From Sordaria brevicollis (taxonomy: Eukaryota > Ascomycota > Sordariomycetes > Sordariales > Sordariaceae), in assembly GCA_033439795.1 (NCBI GenBank), contig JAUTDP010000007.1, positions 1,364,001 through 1,428,000 of the forward strand: DNA of 64,000 nt, read 5' to 3'. This document shows positions 1-11,594 of this stretch, one piece after another. The notes under the pieces are model-generated. The model saw only the letters and a program-made list of their open reading frames with translations, was not told where the DNA came from and made no database searches. Each line of letters begins with the position of its first letter. Position 1 is the stretch's first letter. The position numbers and the translations under genes are program-made.

Positions 1-707
1 TTTAAATAGTATAGGAAATTTACTCCGAATAAATAAAGGAGAGAAATATAGAATTCGAAGCGAATAAAACGGAATTAATATATTTTATACGGACGAAAAT
101 ATTAAGAACGGAAATTCTTTAATTTAAGGATATTATATTTCGATTAATAAAATTAATAAAATTCTTAAATATTTAATTAAATTATAAATTTAATTATCGA
201 ATTTATATAGAGGTTATTAAAAAGAAAATAAAAATTTAAATAAATATACTAATTCGGTTAATTATAAAGATTTAGGGTTACTCCTTCATTTATATAAAGG
301 AAATTTATATTAAATATATTCGAAGCGCAATTATATATAGAGCTTTAACTTTCTATTAACCGATAAAAGTATATAATAAATTCCGAAGGATAATAATCGG
401 ATTAGTTAAATATTAGATTAAATATTTAAAAATCGTCGTTGGGGTATATAAAATTACGTTAGTACGGAACCTTAAAACGGAAATTTTTTGCCCGCTATTC
501 GACTTCTATTTTAATAAACGGGTAAGGGCTTTCGAAAAAAAATTCGCCTATACGGATTAGGCTAAATTCGTCCGAAGAATAGTAATTTAAATAATTAATT
601 ATATTTAAATAAGACGAATAAAAGGTTAACTATTTATTAATAGACCGGAAAATAATACCGTTAAAATTAAATAAGTGGAGGAATAGGTATTAATAAAGAA
701 TTTTATA
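1..707 (+). mobile_element. LINE copy L1, left part (end of RT region, RIP-degraded)
   Basis: Plus-strand LINE sequence equivalent to the segment just downstream of the reverse transcriptase palm in the full copy at 20780-27749 (alignment begins near 24656 there). It entered the window already inside ORF2. Collinear similarity runs to 707, is lost abruptly at 708, and resumes at 11595, so this is one LINE split by a 10.9-kb insertion. Every frame holds many TAA/TAG codons, as expected from RIP. Confidence 0.85.
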
Positions 708-1690
708 TAGTAGCCGCCCCCCTTTTAAAAGATCCAATCGCGCGACCATCCTTCGACAGTCCCTAACTCCTTCCAATACCTCGGTGAAACATAGTCCCTA
801 CATAGTAACTTAGAGCGAACCGTCCTAGGACGGTTCCCTCCAAAGTATATTTGGTAGGAGGTAAGGGTCGTAAGTAAGAGCTTACGCGGGTTCGTAGGTA
901 AATTCTAAATTTATTAGGAAATTGCGATCAATCGTATATACGACGTATAATTAGTACCTAAACTATACGAATCTACCTACATTTTTTTTTACGCTAATTA
1001 ACTATCCTTATACCTTCGCCGCCTACTTAGGCGCTTACCGCCATTCGCATACAGTCTACCTAATAACCGCTAACCTTAGCGTTTACACCCCGGTACCTAA
1101 TATACGGCCTAATCCTTATATTAGTACCTTCGCTACCCTTCTACTTGCCGACTGCCTATACGCTACTACGGCCGGGCGCTTAAGGTACGATCTACCCCCG
1201 AATCTTAAATCCCGATATACCGCCGCCGCCGCAACCGGCGCTACGCATCGGTACCCAATATAATTAATACTATATTATTAGAGGCCTATTTTATAATTGT
1301 TAATTAGCATTCGCTTAGAAACAATATATTTGCGTTAGAAAATTTACTATATAAGAATTGTATTACGCTTATAATATAGTAGTATTTAATATATAGTATA
1401 GTGGTTACTATTAGACTCTTAATTACTAAATATAGTAGGAAACTTTAAATAAATAAATAAAGGAGACGTTAGATATATCCGCGGATATTAGGATTAAATA
1501 TATTAATACATTAGGTACTTATCTTTCTAAATTAGCTTTGACTAAATATTAATATACCGCCGTACTTGGCACGTACCTTTAATTATAAATAAGTCCCTAT
1601 TTATATATACTAAATGTTAATAATTAAATAGGTAGGTAGCGATATAGATAAGATTTGGATTTGTAATATTTATTAATTAATATTCCGGAA
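708..1690. other. P1 left terminal region, non-coding
   Basis: Lies between the P1 left end and the 3' end of the transposase gene. It is less AT-rich than most of the window, especially 708-900 and 1000-1255, where many short C-rich motifs such as taccgcc and gtctacc recur. The same word types form the 46-bp tandem repeat of P2, so this is probably the corresponding subterminal region. No supported gene. Confidence 0.5.
817..836. repeat. Perfect 20-bp palindrome near P1 left end
   Basis: GAACCGTCCTAGGACGGTTC is a perfect palindrome about 110 bp inside the left end of P1. A near copy with four central mismatches lies about 170 bp inside the right end (11409-11428). A paired subterminal position suggests a protein-binding site or hairpin used in transposition (inference). 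Confidence 0.75.
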
Positions 1691-4600
1691 AATTTATATT
1701 AAAATTAGGTCCCAATTGACCTAAGCCCAAATAAATTAATAGCCCGGGTTATAACGATTTTTAAACTTCGAGATATCGACGATGTAAATTCGTTTTAAGT
1801 AGATGGTTAGTAAATTAACGATAATAGACTCTTACATATCCTAAATTATTAGTATAAATAAGTAATTAATTATTTATCCGGGTATAGCGATTATTTTGGT
1901 TAGTATAAGGAAGATACAACGTTCGTCTATACGGCTTTATTTATAAATAAAAATATAATTTATACGGCCGAAGCCGTCGTTATTTTTATACCGGATATAA
2001 TCGCCGAGGTTGAAAATATACCGCTTAAATATCTTAATATCCCAATAATTAATTCAATACTATATATAATATATAATAATATAAATATTATATACTATAA
2101 TATAATAATTATCGTTAATATTATTATAGCTATTACTTAGGCCAGTATTATAACCGACAATATAATATTCGTTTAAAACATAGTCTTCTCCAACGGGTTG
2201 GAAATAATTGACTAATAAGGATATAAAAATAGGGATAGGGAAAAGTAGAGGGTAAAGGCATAGACAGGGTAGGTATATCGATTTATTCGTTTAAAAATAA
2301 TATTTAATTACTATAATAAATAGCACTAAGCCCGAAGATTATATATAGAATGCCGTAGTTAATATCGTATACTTAATAAAGAAAGTAGCGAAATATATTT
2401 AGTATTTATTTAAATATTAACGGTAAATAATAAGGTTCGCCAATATTTCGGTTAATCCTAACTACAATACGGTAACGGGTTTTCTTTATATCAATAAATT
2501 TAAACTTTCTAAATACCGCTAGTCGTTAGTAATTATTATCGGCGGAAAGGTCGATATCGAACTTATTATCATTATTATCTATTAAGCCGATTCGGATCTA
2601 CTCTTCGCGGTGCAATAATTTTTTAAAAATACTAGGTATCTACTTAATTAAGTCTTAAATTTACTATATTAATTTCGGATCCAATAAAGCGAATACGTTG
2701 AATATAATAAAACGGATCGTATAAATAATATACTCGTATTAGAGGATAAACTTTTCGACATTTCGGCCGTTAATCGTTTCTACTATCTTTTTAAAGCGCT
2801 TACATTAAATATTTTAATTAAAATTAATCGATTAATATCTTCGTCGGTCGTTGGCTTTTTCTAATCGGTACCTATATAGGGCGGATAGTACGGTATTGGA
2901 AATTTCTAATACTAAAACCTTTTCGGTTTTATAATTAATTTACTTATAGTATTTTTCCTTTATAAATATATTGAATAAATTTAGTAGATTATACTCTTCG
3001 TATATATTATTGTAGTATATGCTTACGTAGATATTAGGTCGTAGTACCTTTCTAATATATTCTTTAATTCGTTTTAGTAAATTAATTACTTTAGTTATTA
3101 CTTCGGTTATAGGCGCCCTCTCGTTATTATTATTATTATTATTAATAGCTATTTCGATATCGATATCGTTATTGTTTTCGATTTCGATAATTAATACGGC
3201 TCTCGATTATTAGGATATTATAGATATTCGTTTCGATTGTTGGGATTGTGGCCGAGATTGTAATTATAGCCGAAATTAGGATTAGGATTGGGCTATAGAT
3301 AAACGTTTGGATAACCGTCTAGAGGAAACTTTTAATAATAATTCAAATGTACGCGCCTTTGTATTAAATGCCTGGGATTTAGGATTTCGGGCGGTTCCCT
3401 CTACTATAGCCTAATATATAATTACGTATTACTATTTATTACGAAGTATAATACGGTCTAATTGATTATAATATTCTTCTATATTCCTAATATTTATTAA
3501 AACCGAATTGCTACGAATTATCGATGTAAGGGCATTATATATAGTTAATAAATAATCCTCGTCTATAAGGCTCTTTATAGTATACTTACTCAAAATTTCT
3601 TTCTAAGTATCCTAAATATAAATATTAATATAGTCCTTTTCTAGCTATATTTTTAGGAAAAGCGGTATAATTATAGACTATTTACTATACGAAAATAGTT
3701 CGTAATTTTTTAAATAATATTATAGTAAAGGTATAGAGCCTTAGCTAAAGGGGAATAACTAATTTCGTAATATACTATAATATTCTAATCGAGCCAATAG
3801 AATAAAAAAAGCGTTTAAAAGTATATCGTATATATATCCTCCTATACCTTTAAATTTTAAATAGGCTAAATTAAGGGGGCGGATTATAATAACGTCCAAA
3901 TTAGGTATAAGGTCGAATAATATTAGTCGTACTTTATTAATACCCTATTAAATTTAATATATTTTCTTATCCCCCTTTTTCCGAATATTATAATTTATTT
4001 TATAATATATCTAGAAATATTAGTAATAAAAACGCCTAAAGTTAGGATTTTAACAATTTTTAATAATATCCTATTTATTAATAATATAATCCGGGCCAAT
4101 AAAGTAGAATCGATAGAATTTTAAACCCGCCGAGCTAATAATATTAGAATTCTTATCTTATTAGGGTATATTATTAATATAATATATAGTAAATACCGAT
4201 ACGATTATTAATTTACTTTTAATATCTATTATAATACCCTTATTTAACGGCATTAAATAACCTATTATATAAATAACGGCGTTAAAGTTAGAGGTATACG
4301 GCTTAAGGATAATAGGGAAAATATTGGTATTACGTAACCTATTTCCCAAAAGTAGCCTAATAAGCGATTAGTATATCTTAATAACAGAACGCTTAATATT
4401 ACGATAAATACTAAATTTATTAATAAATATAATAATAAAATAATTTAGAATATCGAATCCCGGATTATTTACTCGGTCCTAATACTATTCGAAAATTTCA
4501 CGACCGTATATTTCGAATTTAAATTAGCCGCGGAGCCGTAGCGTTAATAATAAAAGAATAATCTTAATATTAAAGACGCCGTAAGTATTAATATTATTAT

Positions 4601-6600
4601 AATTATTATTAAGGTTGTTTAAATTATTAATATTATTATTATTATCGCTATTATTACCTTTGAAATTGATATTAAGCCCTATTCTAAGGCCCCTACCCGT
4701 AATATCCTTAGGCGAATTTTAATTGTACGGGATTTATAAAGTACGTTTAATTAAATAATATTCTCTTTTTCTTAGGTTTTCCAATCTAGTAATATACTTT
4801 CGAAAAAGCTTTTTAGGCTTCTTCTTCTTCTTTTTAAATATATCGACCAATAAATTAGGGTTATATAATAAGTCGCCGTCGAAGAAATCTACTTACATTA
4901 GTACGAAATTATCAGTAAGGTATTAAGGAATCTAATACTCCTAATCTAATTACAATATTAATTCGTAATTTTTATATTTATTATAAATTTATATATTAAA
5001 GCCGATATTAGGAAATTCGTTATTAATATCCTCGATTATTAAATATTTTTATACAATAAGGTTAATTTCGCTTAAATAATTTACGAAGTCGGTAATATAA
5101 TTTTTACTAATTATTTTAATACGGCCGATATATAATATATAATCCTTATAGCCGTATAGTAATCGATAAAGATAATTAATACCGTTAATATCGTCCAAGC
5201 ATCGAAAATAAATAAAATCCAATAGAAAAATAACTTTATTAATATCTTTAAAATTAATACGCTTATTACCGATAAAATATATATATTCTTTAAATATTAT
5301 ACGTATTAAATTCGATTAATATAAAATATAGTATAATTTTATTAAATTATCGATAAAATGCACTATACCCTTATATATTTTAGCGGCGGCATTAGAATTT
5401 AAGAACGCTTCGAATAAGGATTTTGGATCTATAAAATATAAGGGTACTATTACTATATCTAGGTCGTCGAGGTCTTCCGTAATAGAAGCGGTGCCGGTAC
5501 TTATTTCTATTTATTATTCTTACTTTCGCTTAGCTTTTTCGCGTTTTCGATTAGCCAACGCCGTTTTCATCTTGGATACTTGCAATAGGATGCGAGTAAC
5601 GCGTATATTTAATAAGGGTAACCTTTTTTCGATTTATCCTTTTAATATTCTAGCTTGTTTTAGAAGTTGTTAAATATTTAGAATCGGCTTCCTATTTTAT
5701 TTACGGAGTATATTTAATATTTGTAATAACGTTATATATTATTCTCGAAATATCCGATTAGTATATATATATAGACCGAGTATAAATTGGAAAGTAGAAA
5801 ATTTTATTTATTAATTGTAATAATAATATATTAAAGTCGATAAATTCGTTATTCTATTACCTTCGGTAAATATAGGAATATTAATAATTAATTATTACTC
5901 GTCGATTTATATATTAATAAGATCTTTATCGACGAATTCTTCATCGAATAGAATAATATTAGGTTATTAATTAAAATCCCGTTTAATATATTCTAAATTA
6001 AATCGTAATTAGTCTTTATCGAAGCTAACCGGTAGATTATTATAATTTTTATTATCGACCATTAAGTTTATAAATTTAGTTCGAAGCAATTCGTTTTAAT
6101 CGATAATACTTATATCTAATTAATAAAGAAAAGAAGGTAAAATATAATTAATATAAAACTTACCCTCAGCGTTATTATCGTTATTATTATTATTATTATC
6201 CTCCTCTTCCTCTACGCTAAATATAATTATATCGTCGTCGTTATTAAAAAGCGGGGCATACAAGCCGTTATAATTTAGTAATCTTTAGGGTTATTATTCT
6301 TATATACCGGGTAAATCGTAGATAATTGGGCGGGGGATATTATAATTATTATAGCCGACTTTAATAGGTTTTTTATCGATATTAAATCGGATAGGGCCGC
6401 GGGTAATATATTTAAATATCTACGGGCCGGGTATTTTACCCTATCGGAAGCCGTCGTTATTATAGTATTTAATAAATTAAAAGAGGGAAAATCGTTTAAA
6501 GAGGGGAAATTATTAAAAGAGGGAAAATTATTAAAAAATAGAGAATTAATACTAAAAGGGAGATTAAGACTTATTTATATCTATTTCGACGTTATTCGAT
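1690..6600 (-). pseudogene. P1 transposase, EnSpm/CACTA (Plavaka/Tnp2-like) family, RIP-inactivated
   Basis: Reading the minus strand from about 6600 down to 1690 gives one long conceptual frame broken mainly by TAA/TAG. The N-terminal part has an acidic patch (EEEED near 6210), then a conserved block KRLPLLNIR...KMKT (5525-5640) and LLDFIYF (near 5215). The middle holds a GNRLRNTNIFPI...YTSNF segment, then NNIPQ (4161-4180), where P2 keeps GDIPQQ, then FYRFYFIGP (4091-4118). Tyr in this last motif probably replaces Cys of the usual CRFC motif through TGT to TAT changes. The C-terminal part includes INGRNVEKF (2750-2800) and IYIVDISKF (near 1770). Together these fit the long DDE transposases of fungal EnSpm/CACTA-related elements. 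The longest clean stretch is 62 codons (4161-4349). It is about 1,600 codons long and may have contained introns. The start codon is not identifiable. Confidence 0.7.
6474..6567. repeat. Purine-rich tandem repeat upstream of the P1 transposase
   Basis: About five degenerate units of 17-20 bp related to attaaaagagggaaaat lie just upstream of the minus-strand transposase frame, in the spacer between the two divergent P1 genes. On the transposase strand this is a pyrimidine tract, a common core-promoter feature of filamentous fungi, so a promoter role is possible but not shown. Confidence 0.55.
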
Positions 6601-7430
6601 TATTTATTTAACCTATTTAATAAATAAAATAAGCAAATAGAAATATTTAAGTATAAGATAAATATAGGTATTGCGTAATAAATACGACGTAACGGGACCC
6701 CGTATATTTATTTGAGACTTAGAATCGATAAAGTACCGTATTTGCCTTAAATTATAAATTATAATATCCCTTTTTCGTCGATATTATTAATAAAAGGAAG
6801 GATAATTAATATAATAATATTTCTAAATAATAGTTAAATATATTAATATATTTAAATTATTAAATATTATATTCTTATTAACTACTTTATTTACTTTCCC
6901 TTACTAAAATTACTTTTATATAATTATTACCCTTACTTTAAGACCTTTACTCTATTACGAGCCGTATTAAAAATTTATTTAGAATTTTATCAATCGCGTA
7001 AATTTATTTACCATTATCGTAACTATTATTATTTATTATTATTATTAATAATTACCCGCTATTTTATTTAATTTTTATCGACCGTACCGTTTATAATATA
7101 TAAGTTTTTTACGCTAATAGAATAAAATAGGGGAGAATAGAAAGTAATAGAAGAAGACCGCCCCGCGTATATAATTTAATTATAAATATTGAAGAATCCT
7201 AATTACAATTTTCAAATTCTTATTTATATATTCTCTTTTTTTAACCTTCTTACGAATCGTATAGGTAAGTAATTTAATAAACCTTATAATAAATTAAGAG
7301 CTCGATTATAATTATACGATTCCTTCTATTATAAGACTCCCTCTATTATAAAATTCCCTCTATCGTAAAAGATTCCTTCTATCGTAAACTAATCTATTAG
7401 GGAGTGTCCCACCTACCCTCAACTATATAT
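6600..7430. promoter_or_regulatory. Divergent spacer between the two P1 genes
   Basis: The minus-strand transposase frame starts at its left edge and the plus-strand Q/N-rich frame at its right edge, so any promoters of both genes should lie here. It is AT-rich and contains a tandem repeat at 7319-7388. No TATA box or transcription start can be assigned. Confidence 0.35.
7319..7388. repeat. Short tandem repeat, about 4 units of 17-18 bp
   Basis: Units of the form attccttctattataaaa and ttccctctatcgtaaaag follow each other four times in the spacer upstream of the P1 Q/N-rich gene. C/T differences between units fit RIP or ordinary divergence. Confidence 0.6.
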
Positions 7431-10400
7431 AGTTACCCGCGCGTATATTATCCTATATAGTTACTATCGATTAACGAATTATATTTAGATATCTAGCGAG
7501 GGCAGACTATTCCCGGAGGATTGCGAGCGCGACGAACGCGACGAGCTCGACGACCTCGATAATTAGCAGCTTTAAAGACCGGTTAAGAATCCTTTAATTA
7601 TACCGTTAGCTATTTAGCGCGCCGTTATTAACTATTTATAAATTCCCTAAGGATAGGGATAGGTAAGAAAATTTCTAAATACTTATATCAATTAAATGGT
7701 TACTAATATTTAATAACGTTATATTTTATTACCCTATACCGGCGGTAATCAAATTATATTATATAAATAATTGGACCATTATACGGATTCTATTACGACC
7801 TTATTTACCGATCCCTTTTAGAAGGATTAAATACGCGGTTATTAATAATAACCTTTCAACGTAATATTATATAGCTGTCAAAACTTCTAATAATAAGGTC
7901 GTTAATATATTTAATAATACTAATATAAATAACCTATATAATAAAGATAGGGTTTGTAAGCTTAAGTCGCTCCTTAAGGATATTAAAATAATATAGCCCC
8001 TTAAAATATTCGAAGTAGTCGTAGTAGTATATTTATTTAGAACTTCCGTGGTAATCGTAGCGGTATTATATATATTTAGAACTTTCGTAATAATCGTAAC
8101 GGTCGTAGCGGTCGTAGTAATACGCTTCAAAGTATTCGCGGTCGTAATTAGGGTTTTACCCCTATACCTCGAAAATAACGTTTATTCCAAAAATAATAAT
8201 TTATAAATCGTTTATAAAAAATATAAAATATTATTAATACTATAGAGGTTTTATTAAATATAAAATTCGAAAGTATATTTATTAAAGTCTAATAAATAAA
8301 GTAAAATTAAAATAAATTTAAGCAAAAAGAAATCGCCCCTATTATAACGTTTACTGTAATATTTACTATTATAATATTTACCGTAATACCTACTATTATA
8401 ATTATTAAGTCGTAAATCCTTTAAATTAATATCCGCTTATTTATATTTACTGAAATAAACCCTAATATTAATTATAGCTCCTCTAATTATAATTCCGTTA
8501 AAAACACCAATAAAGATTAGATTACTAATTATACCGGTCGTTCCGTAAATATAAAAAACGACTATTCTACTATAGGATTCGAAGTTACTTTCGTTAGCAG
8601 TGGCAATCTTAACGATAATTACGAATCCTAATAAACCTCTCAATCACATCCTATTGGTACTAATAATTATTCGTACCTACAATCTCGCCATGACGGTAAC
8701 GTATATAGTAGTGGTAATAATCGTAGTAATATTATATAAGGGTTTTTTAATACTTCTTCGTCTATAAATTAGAATCTATTAATTAATTAGCCTTACCCCC
8801 AATAGTCCGACAATATTTAATATAATAATTAATATAATAATTAATACGATAGCCAATATAATAACCAATATAGCAATTAATACGATAATAATTAGTATAA
8901 CGATAATTAGTATAACGATAATTAATATAATAATGTTTAATATAATGAGTATGGTAATGTTTATAATGTATTTAATAACCCTCTTATTTATTAAAGCGAT
9001 TCTCACTATAGCGTGCTATATAACGAATATAGTAATCTATATAGTGGTTATAGCGGTAATTTCTAGTAAGATAATTTTTAATAAGATAATATCTAGTATA
9101 ATAATGTTTAGTAAAATAATTTCTAGTAAGGTTCTTAATTACCCTATATATTTGGTAGTAATAATCGTCGATTAAGAAATTACTAAGGTAGTAATAACCA
9201 ATTCGGCGAGCCAATTATATCCGACTAGCGCCCCTTAGAGGAATAAAAACGTTTCTATAAATACTTCTTCGCCCCTAGCCGCCGGGTTTTAATAGAATTG
9301 AAGGAAACGGGTACTCCTTCCCATATAAAATATAATTCTATTAATACCGATGTTCTTAAATCCGAATAAAATATTATATAATTTATACTTAAAGAAGAAA
9401 CGAAGGAAATCGTTAATAAAATCCATCGATAAATACATTAATATATATTTGCCTATTATTCCAATTAGTTTACTAATTAAGTTATTAAGAAGGCCGTACC
9501 CAATATCGATACTAAAATTTCGAAATTCCGCCGTTTTTATATTTACACTAAAAATATTTACAAATCCTAAAAAAATAAATTTTTATAGGATAAATTATAT
9601 ACCTATTTTATTACTATATTTAAAGATTACCCTTAGCTTTTAAAATTCGATTATAACGATAAAAACGATATTAAAACCTTCGAAGAATTAGTTAAACTAT
9701 AGATTAATACTTATTTCTTCTAAAAAATCTTTACCTATATTATACTATATATTAACTATTAAATTATATTTAGTAATAAAGAGGATTTACTATTCTTTTA
9801 CCTCAAAAGCGTTATTTTCGACCTAGGTATTATAATTTATAAAGTAATTTAATCTAAGAAAAAATTAAATAAAGGCCGTAGTTTAAATACTAATTTAATT
9901 AAGAAAAAGGACGAGAATACTAGGGTAAATTATAGGAATATATTCGACGGCCTTATTTTTTACGAAATATTTATCGAAGTGGATAAAGATATATTTAAAG
10001 AAATTCCCTTTGAACTTATCGTTTTTTAAGTTACCCAAAATAATATAGACTTAAAAATTTTCGAACGTTCTATTACCCGTAACCCCCCTCTTCTTCGTCG
10101 GGCCTATAACCTAGACCTATAGTAGTCGATGCTGTTATATAGTTAAAATACTAGCGGTACCTATACTAGAGGTTATACCAGTGGATATAACGGTAGATAA
10201 TCTAGCGGTTATTCCGGTTAAGGCAGCGGTAGTCGTACTAGTAAATAGGGTAGCGGCGGTAGTCTTCATTGTATTTCTAGACTTAAATTTCGCAATAGCC
10301 TTCGTAAGCGTAATAGTCTATACGAGCGCCCTCGTAATGACCGTCGTAATAACCGTTATAAAGGAGAGGGTAGCGGAAGTCGTAGTTAAATGTATTTTAT

Positions 10401-10740
10401 ACCTACGGACTCTTTTAATTAGCGCTTAAATCTTATATCGCAACGCTAAATTCCCGTCAACTAGCGCCCTATTAATTAGGAATATATAATTGAGTAGGAA
10501 AATAACGATAATTTCCCCAGCCGCCGCCGCCGCCGCTAGGGTAATAATTATCGTACTATATCAACCGATATTATTACGTTATATTATAAACGCAGTAGCC
10601 GTTATTAAAATAATAATATTAATATTACACCCTATATTCCTAGGCGTAACCGCAAGGCTCCTACTATTTCGTCGGCTATATTCGATTCTGCTATTCTCGA
10701 AAAGGGTATAAACTCCCTACGCTTCTAAATTTAATCCCTT
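7430..10740 (+). pseudogene. P1 second gene: Q/N-rich, prion-like protein of unknown function
   Basis: A plus-strand frame of roughly 1,100 codons runs from near 7430 to near 10740, interrupted mainly by TAA/TAG. Order of regions: a charged stretch CERDERDELDDLDN (7513-7553); a Q-rich stretch (about 7875-7965); an R/G/N/S-rich stretch (FRGNRSG, NRNGRSGRSN; 8008-8150); a mixed region; a QYNN repeat (8809-8960); a region with APSRRVLIELKETGTPSH (near 9280); a hydrophobic, probably helical domain with RQIHQY (9420-10070); and a Gly/Ser/Arg-rich tail (10150-10420). In the QYNN repeat some units still read CAA (8854-8856, 8866-8868) while others read TAA at the same place, so those stops very likely derive from Gln. 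P2 has a homologue in the same position. No known family recognised. A partner role with the transposase, like TNPA of plant CACTA elements, is only an analogy. Start, end and any introns are uncertain. Confidence 0.65.
8809..8960 (+). repeat. QYNN-coding tandem repeat (low complexity)
   Basis: Degenerate 12-bp units (caa/taa-tat-aat-aat) encode about a dozen QYNN, QYDN or QYND units in the frame of the P1 second gene. Units with an intact CAA sit beside units with TAA, a direct view of Gln-to-stop conversion by RIP. Confidence 0.75.
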
Positions 10741-10945
10741 TTATTAAATTCTTATCTTCATTCTTTATAAGCGGCAATTAATAACGTAATAGCATATTCA
10801 GTATTATAATATTCAATATCACAGCGATTAAATTTATAACGTTTAGCAACTACCCAATATTTAATATTATAGTAATACTTAATATTATAATCAATTTAAT
10901 TAACTATATTAAATACCGACCTCCCGTATTTTTCAATTTTAACCC

Positions 10946-11017
10946 ACTATAAGTAATCGAAGGTTAAATAATTGAATAATATAGAATCCTCTAAGTTAAA
11001 CTACTATAAGTAATCGA
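10946..11017. repeat. 15-bp direct repeat, 57 bp apart, in P1 right subterminal region
   Basis: actataagtaatcga occurs at 10946-10960 and 11003-11017 with similar following bases (aggtt and tggtt). Subterminal direct repeats are typical binding sites in CACTA-type elements; the role here is not shown. Confidence 0.65.
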
Positions 11018-11052
11018 TGGTTTAGTATAATTAGAGGAATATATCGCGAGCT

Positions 11053-11084
11053 CAATTAATTAATTAATTAATTAATTAATTAAT
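11053..11084. repeat. (AATT)n microsatellite
   Basis: Around eight uninterrupted taat/aatt units. A simple-sequence tract without coding meaning. Confidence 0.85.
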
Positions 11085-11408
11085 ATTTATTTACCTATCT
11101 CGATGTATCTACTATATATGTTTTACTATATCGCTATCTTCGTAATCGCTGTCGTAATATTTAGTAAATAATTTTAGTATTGTATATAATTAATTAATAT
11201 AATTGGTCGTTGCATTTAATAATGTCGTAGGTAAAGTCTTAGTATTTATTAGCCCTTGCGATATAGGCGGGCCTTTACTCGTTCTAATCTTAGTAGCTAC
11301 TAACCTATAATATATATTAATATTCAATCGAGGAAGGACTATAAGTTTACCCAGCTGCTTCCGTAAATTTCCTTCGGACCTTCTTGTTTAATAATAGTTC
11401 TAGGCTAG

Positions 11409-11428
11409 GAACCGTCCCAAGACGGTTC
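11409..11428. repeat. Near-palindrome at P1 right end, partner of 817-836
   Basis: GAACCGTC-ccaa-GACGGTTC: the same two 8-bp arms as the palindrome near the left end, with a changed centre. A further gaaccgttt lies at 11463-11471. Confidence 0.7.
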
Positions 11429-11594
11429 GTATGCATAGACCGTAATAAAATTGGCAACCGCAATTAGTTTTGAACCGTTTAAAAGGTCCTGCGACTATTC
11501 GAATTGAAGGACCGTCGTACGATTGTAAAATCTAGGGAATTGTAGAGTGATAGTACTAACCCTGTTTTGCGCCTCCTATATATGCCCAGCTAAG

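Larger units (their letters stand above)
708..11594. mobile_element. P1: large DNA transposon (EnSpm/CACTA or Plavaka-like) inserted in LINE L1
   Basis: This 10,887-bp unit interrupts LINE L1. The bases tata lie on both sides (704-707 and 11595-11598), a probable short target duplication, although the exact ends are ambiguous by a few bases. It contains a minus-strand transposase pseudogene (about 1690-6600) and a divergent plus-strand gene for a Q/N-rich protein (about 7430-10740). Near its ends lie the palindrome GAACCGTCCTAGGACGGTTC (817-836) and its relative (11409-11428). Long perfect terminal inverted repeats are not evident; the first bases match only weakly. The second copy of the family, P2, fills the right end of the window with the same gene order. 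Superfamily assignment rests on transposase motifs and is inference. Confidence 0.75.
10740..11594. other. P1 right terminal region
   Basis: Downstream of the Q/N-rich frame. It holds a 15-bp direct repeat actataagtaatcga (10946-10960 and 11003-11017), an (AATT)n run (11053-11084) and a GC-richer end (about 11330-11590) with CpA/TpG still present, including the near-palindrome at 11409-11428. The Q/N-rich frame may continue a little past 10740, since Gln-rich words persist to about 10900. Confidence 0.5.

Noticed and set aside
5491..5673. 60-codon plus-strand open frame
   Set aside because: Antisense of the conserved KRLPLLNIR block of the P1 transposase.
7867..8130. Thr/Val/Leu-rich open frame on the minus strand
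   Set aside because: Shadow of the plus-strand RG/NS-rich part of the P1 second gene; composition is typical of an antisense frame.
8779..9214. Three Ile/Tyr/Val-rich open frames on both strands
   Set aside because: Shadows of the QYNN repeat region of the P1 second gene.
9350..10711. Open plus-strand frames at 9350-9643, 10181-10429 and 10490-10711
   Set aside because: They are out of frame with the long Q/N-rich frame and have Leu/Ile/Val-heavy shadow composition.
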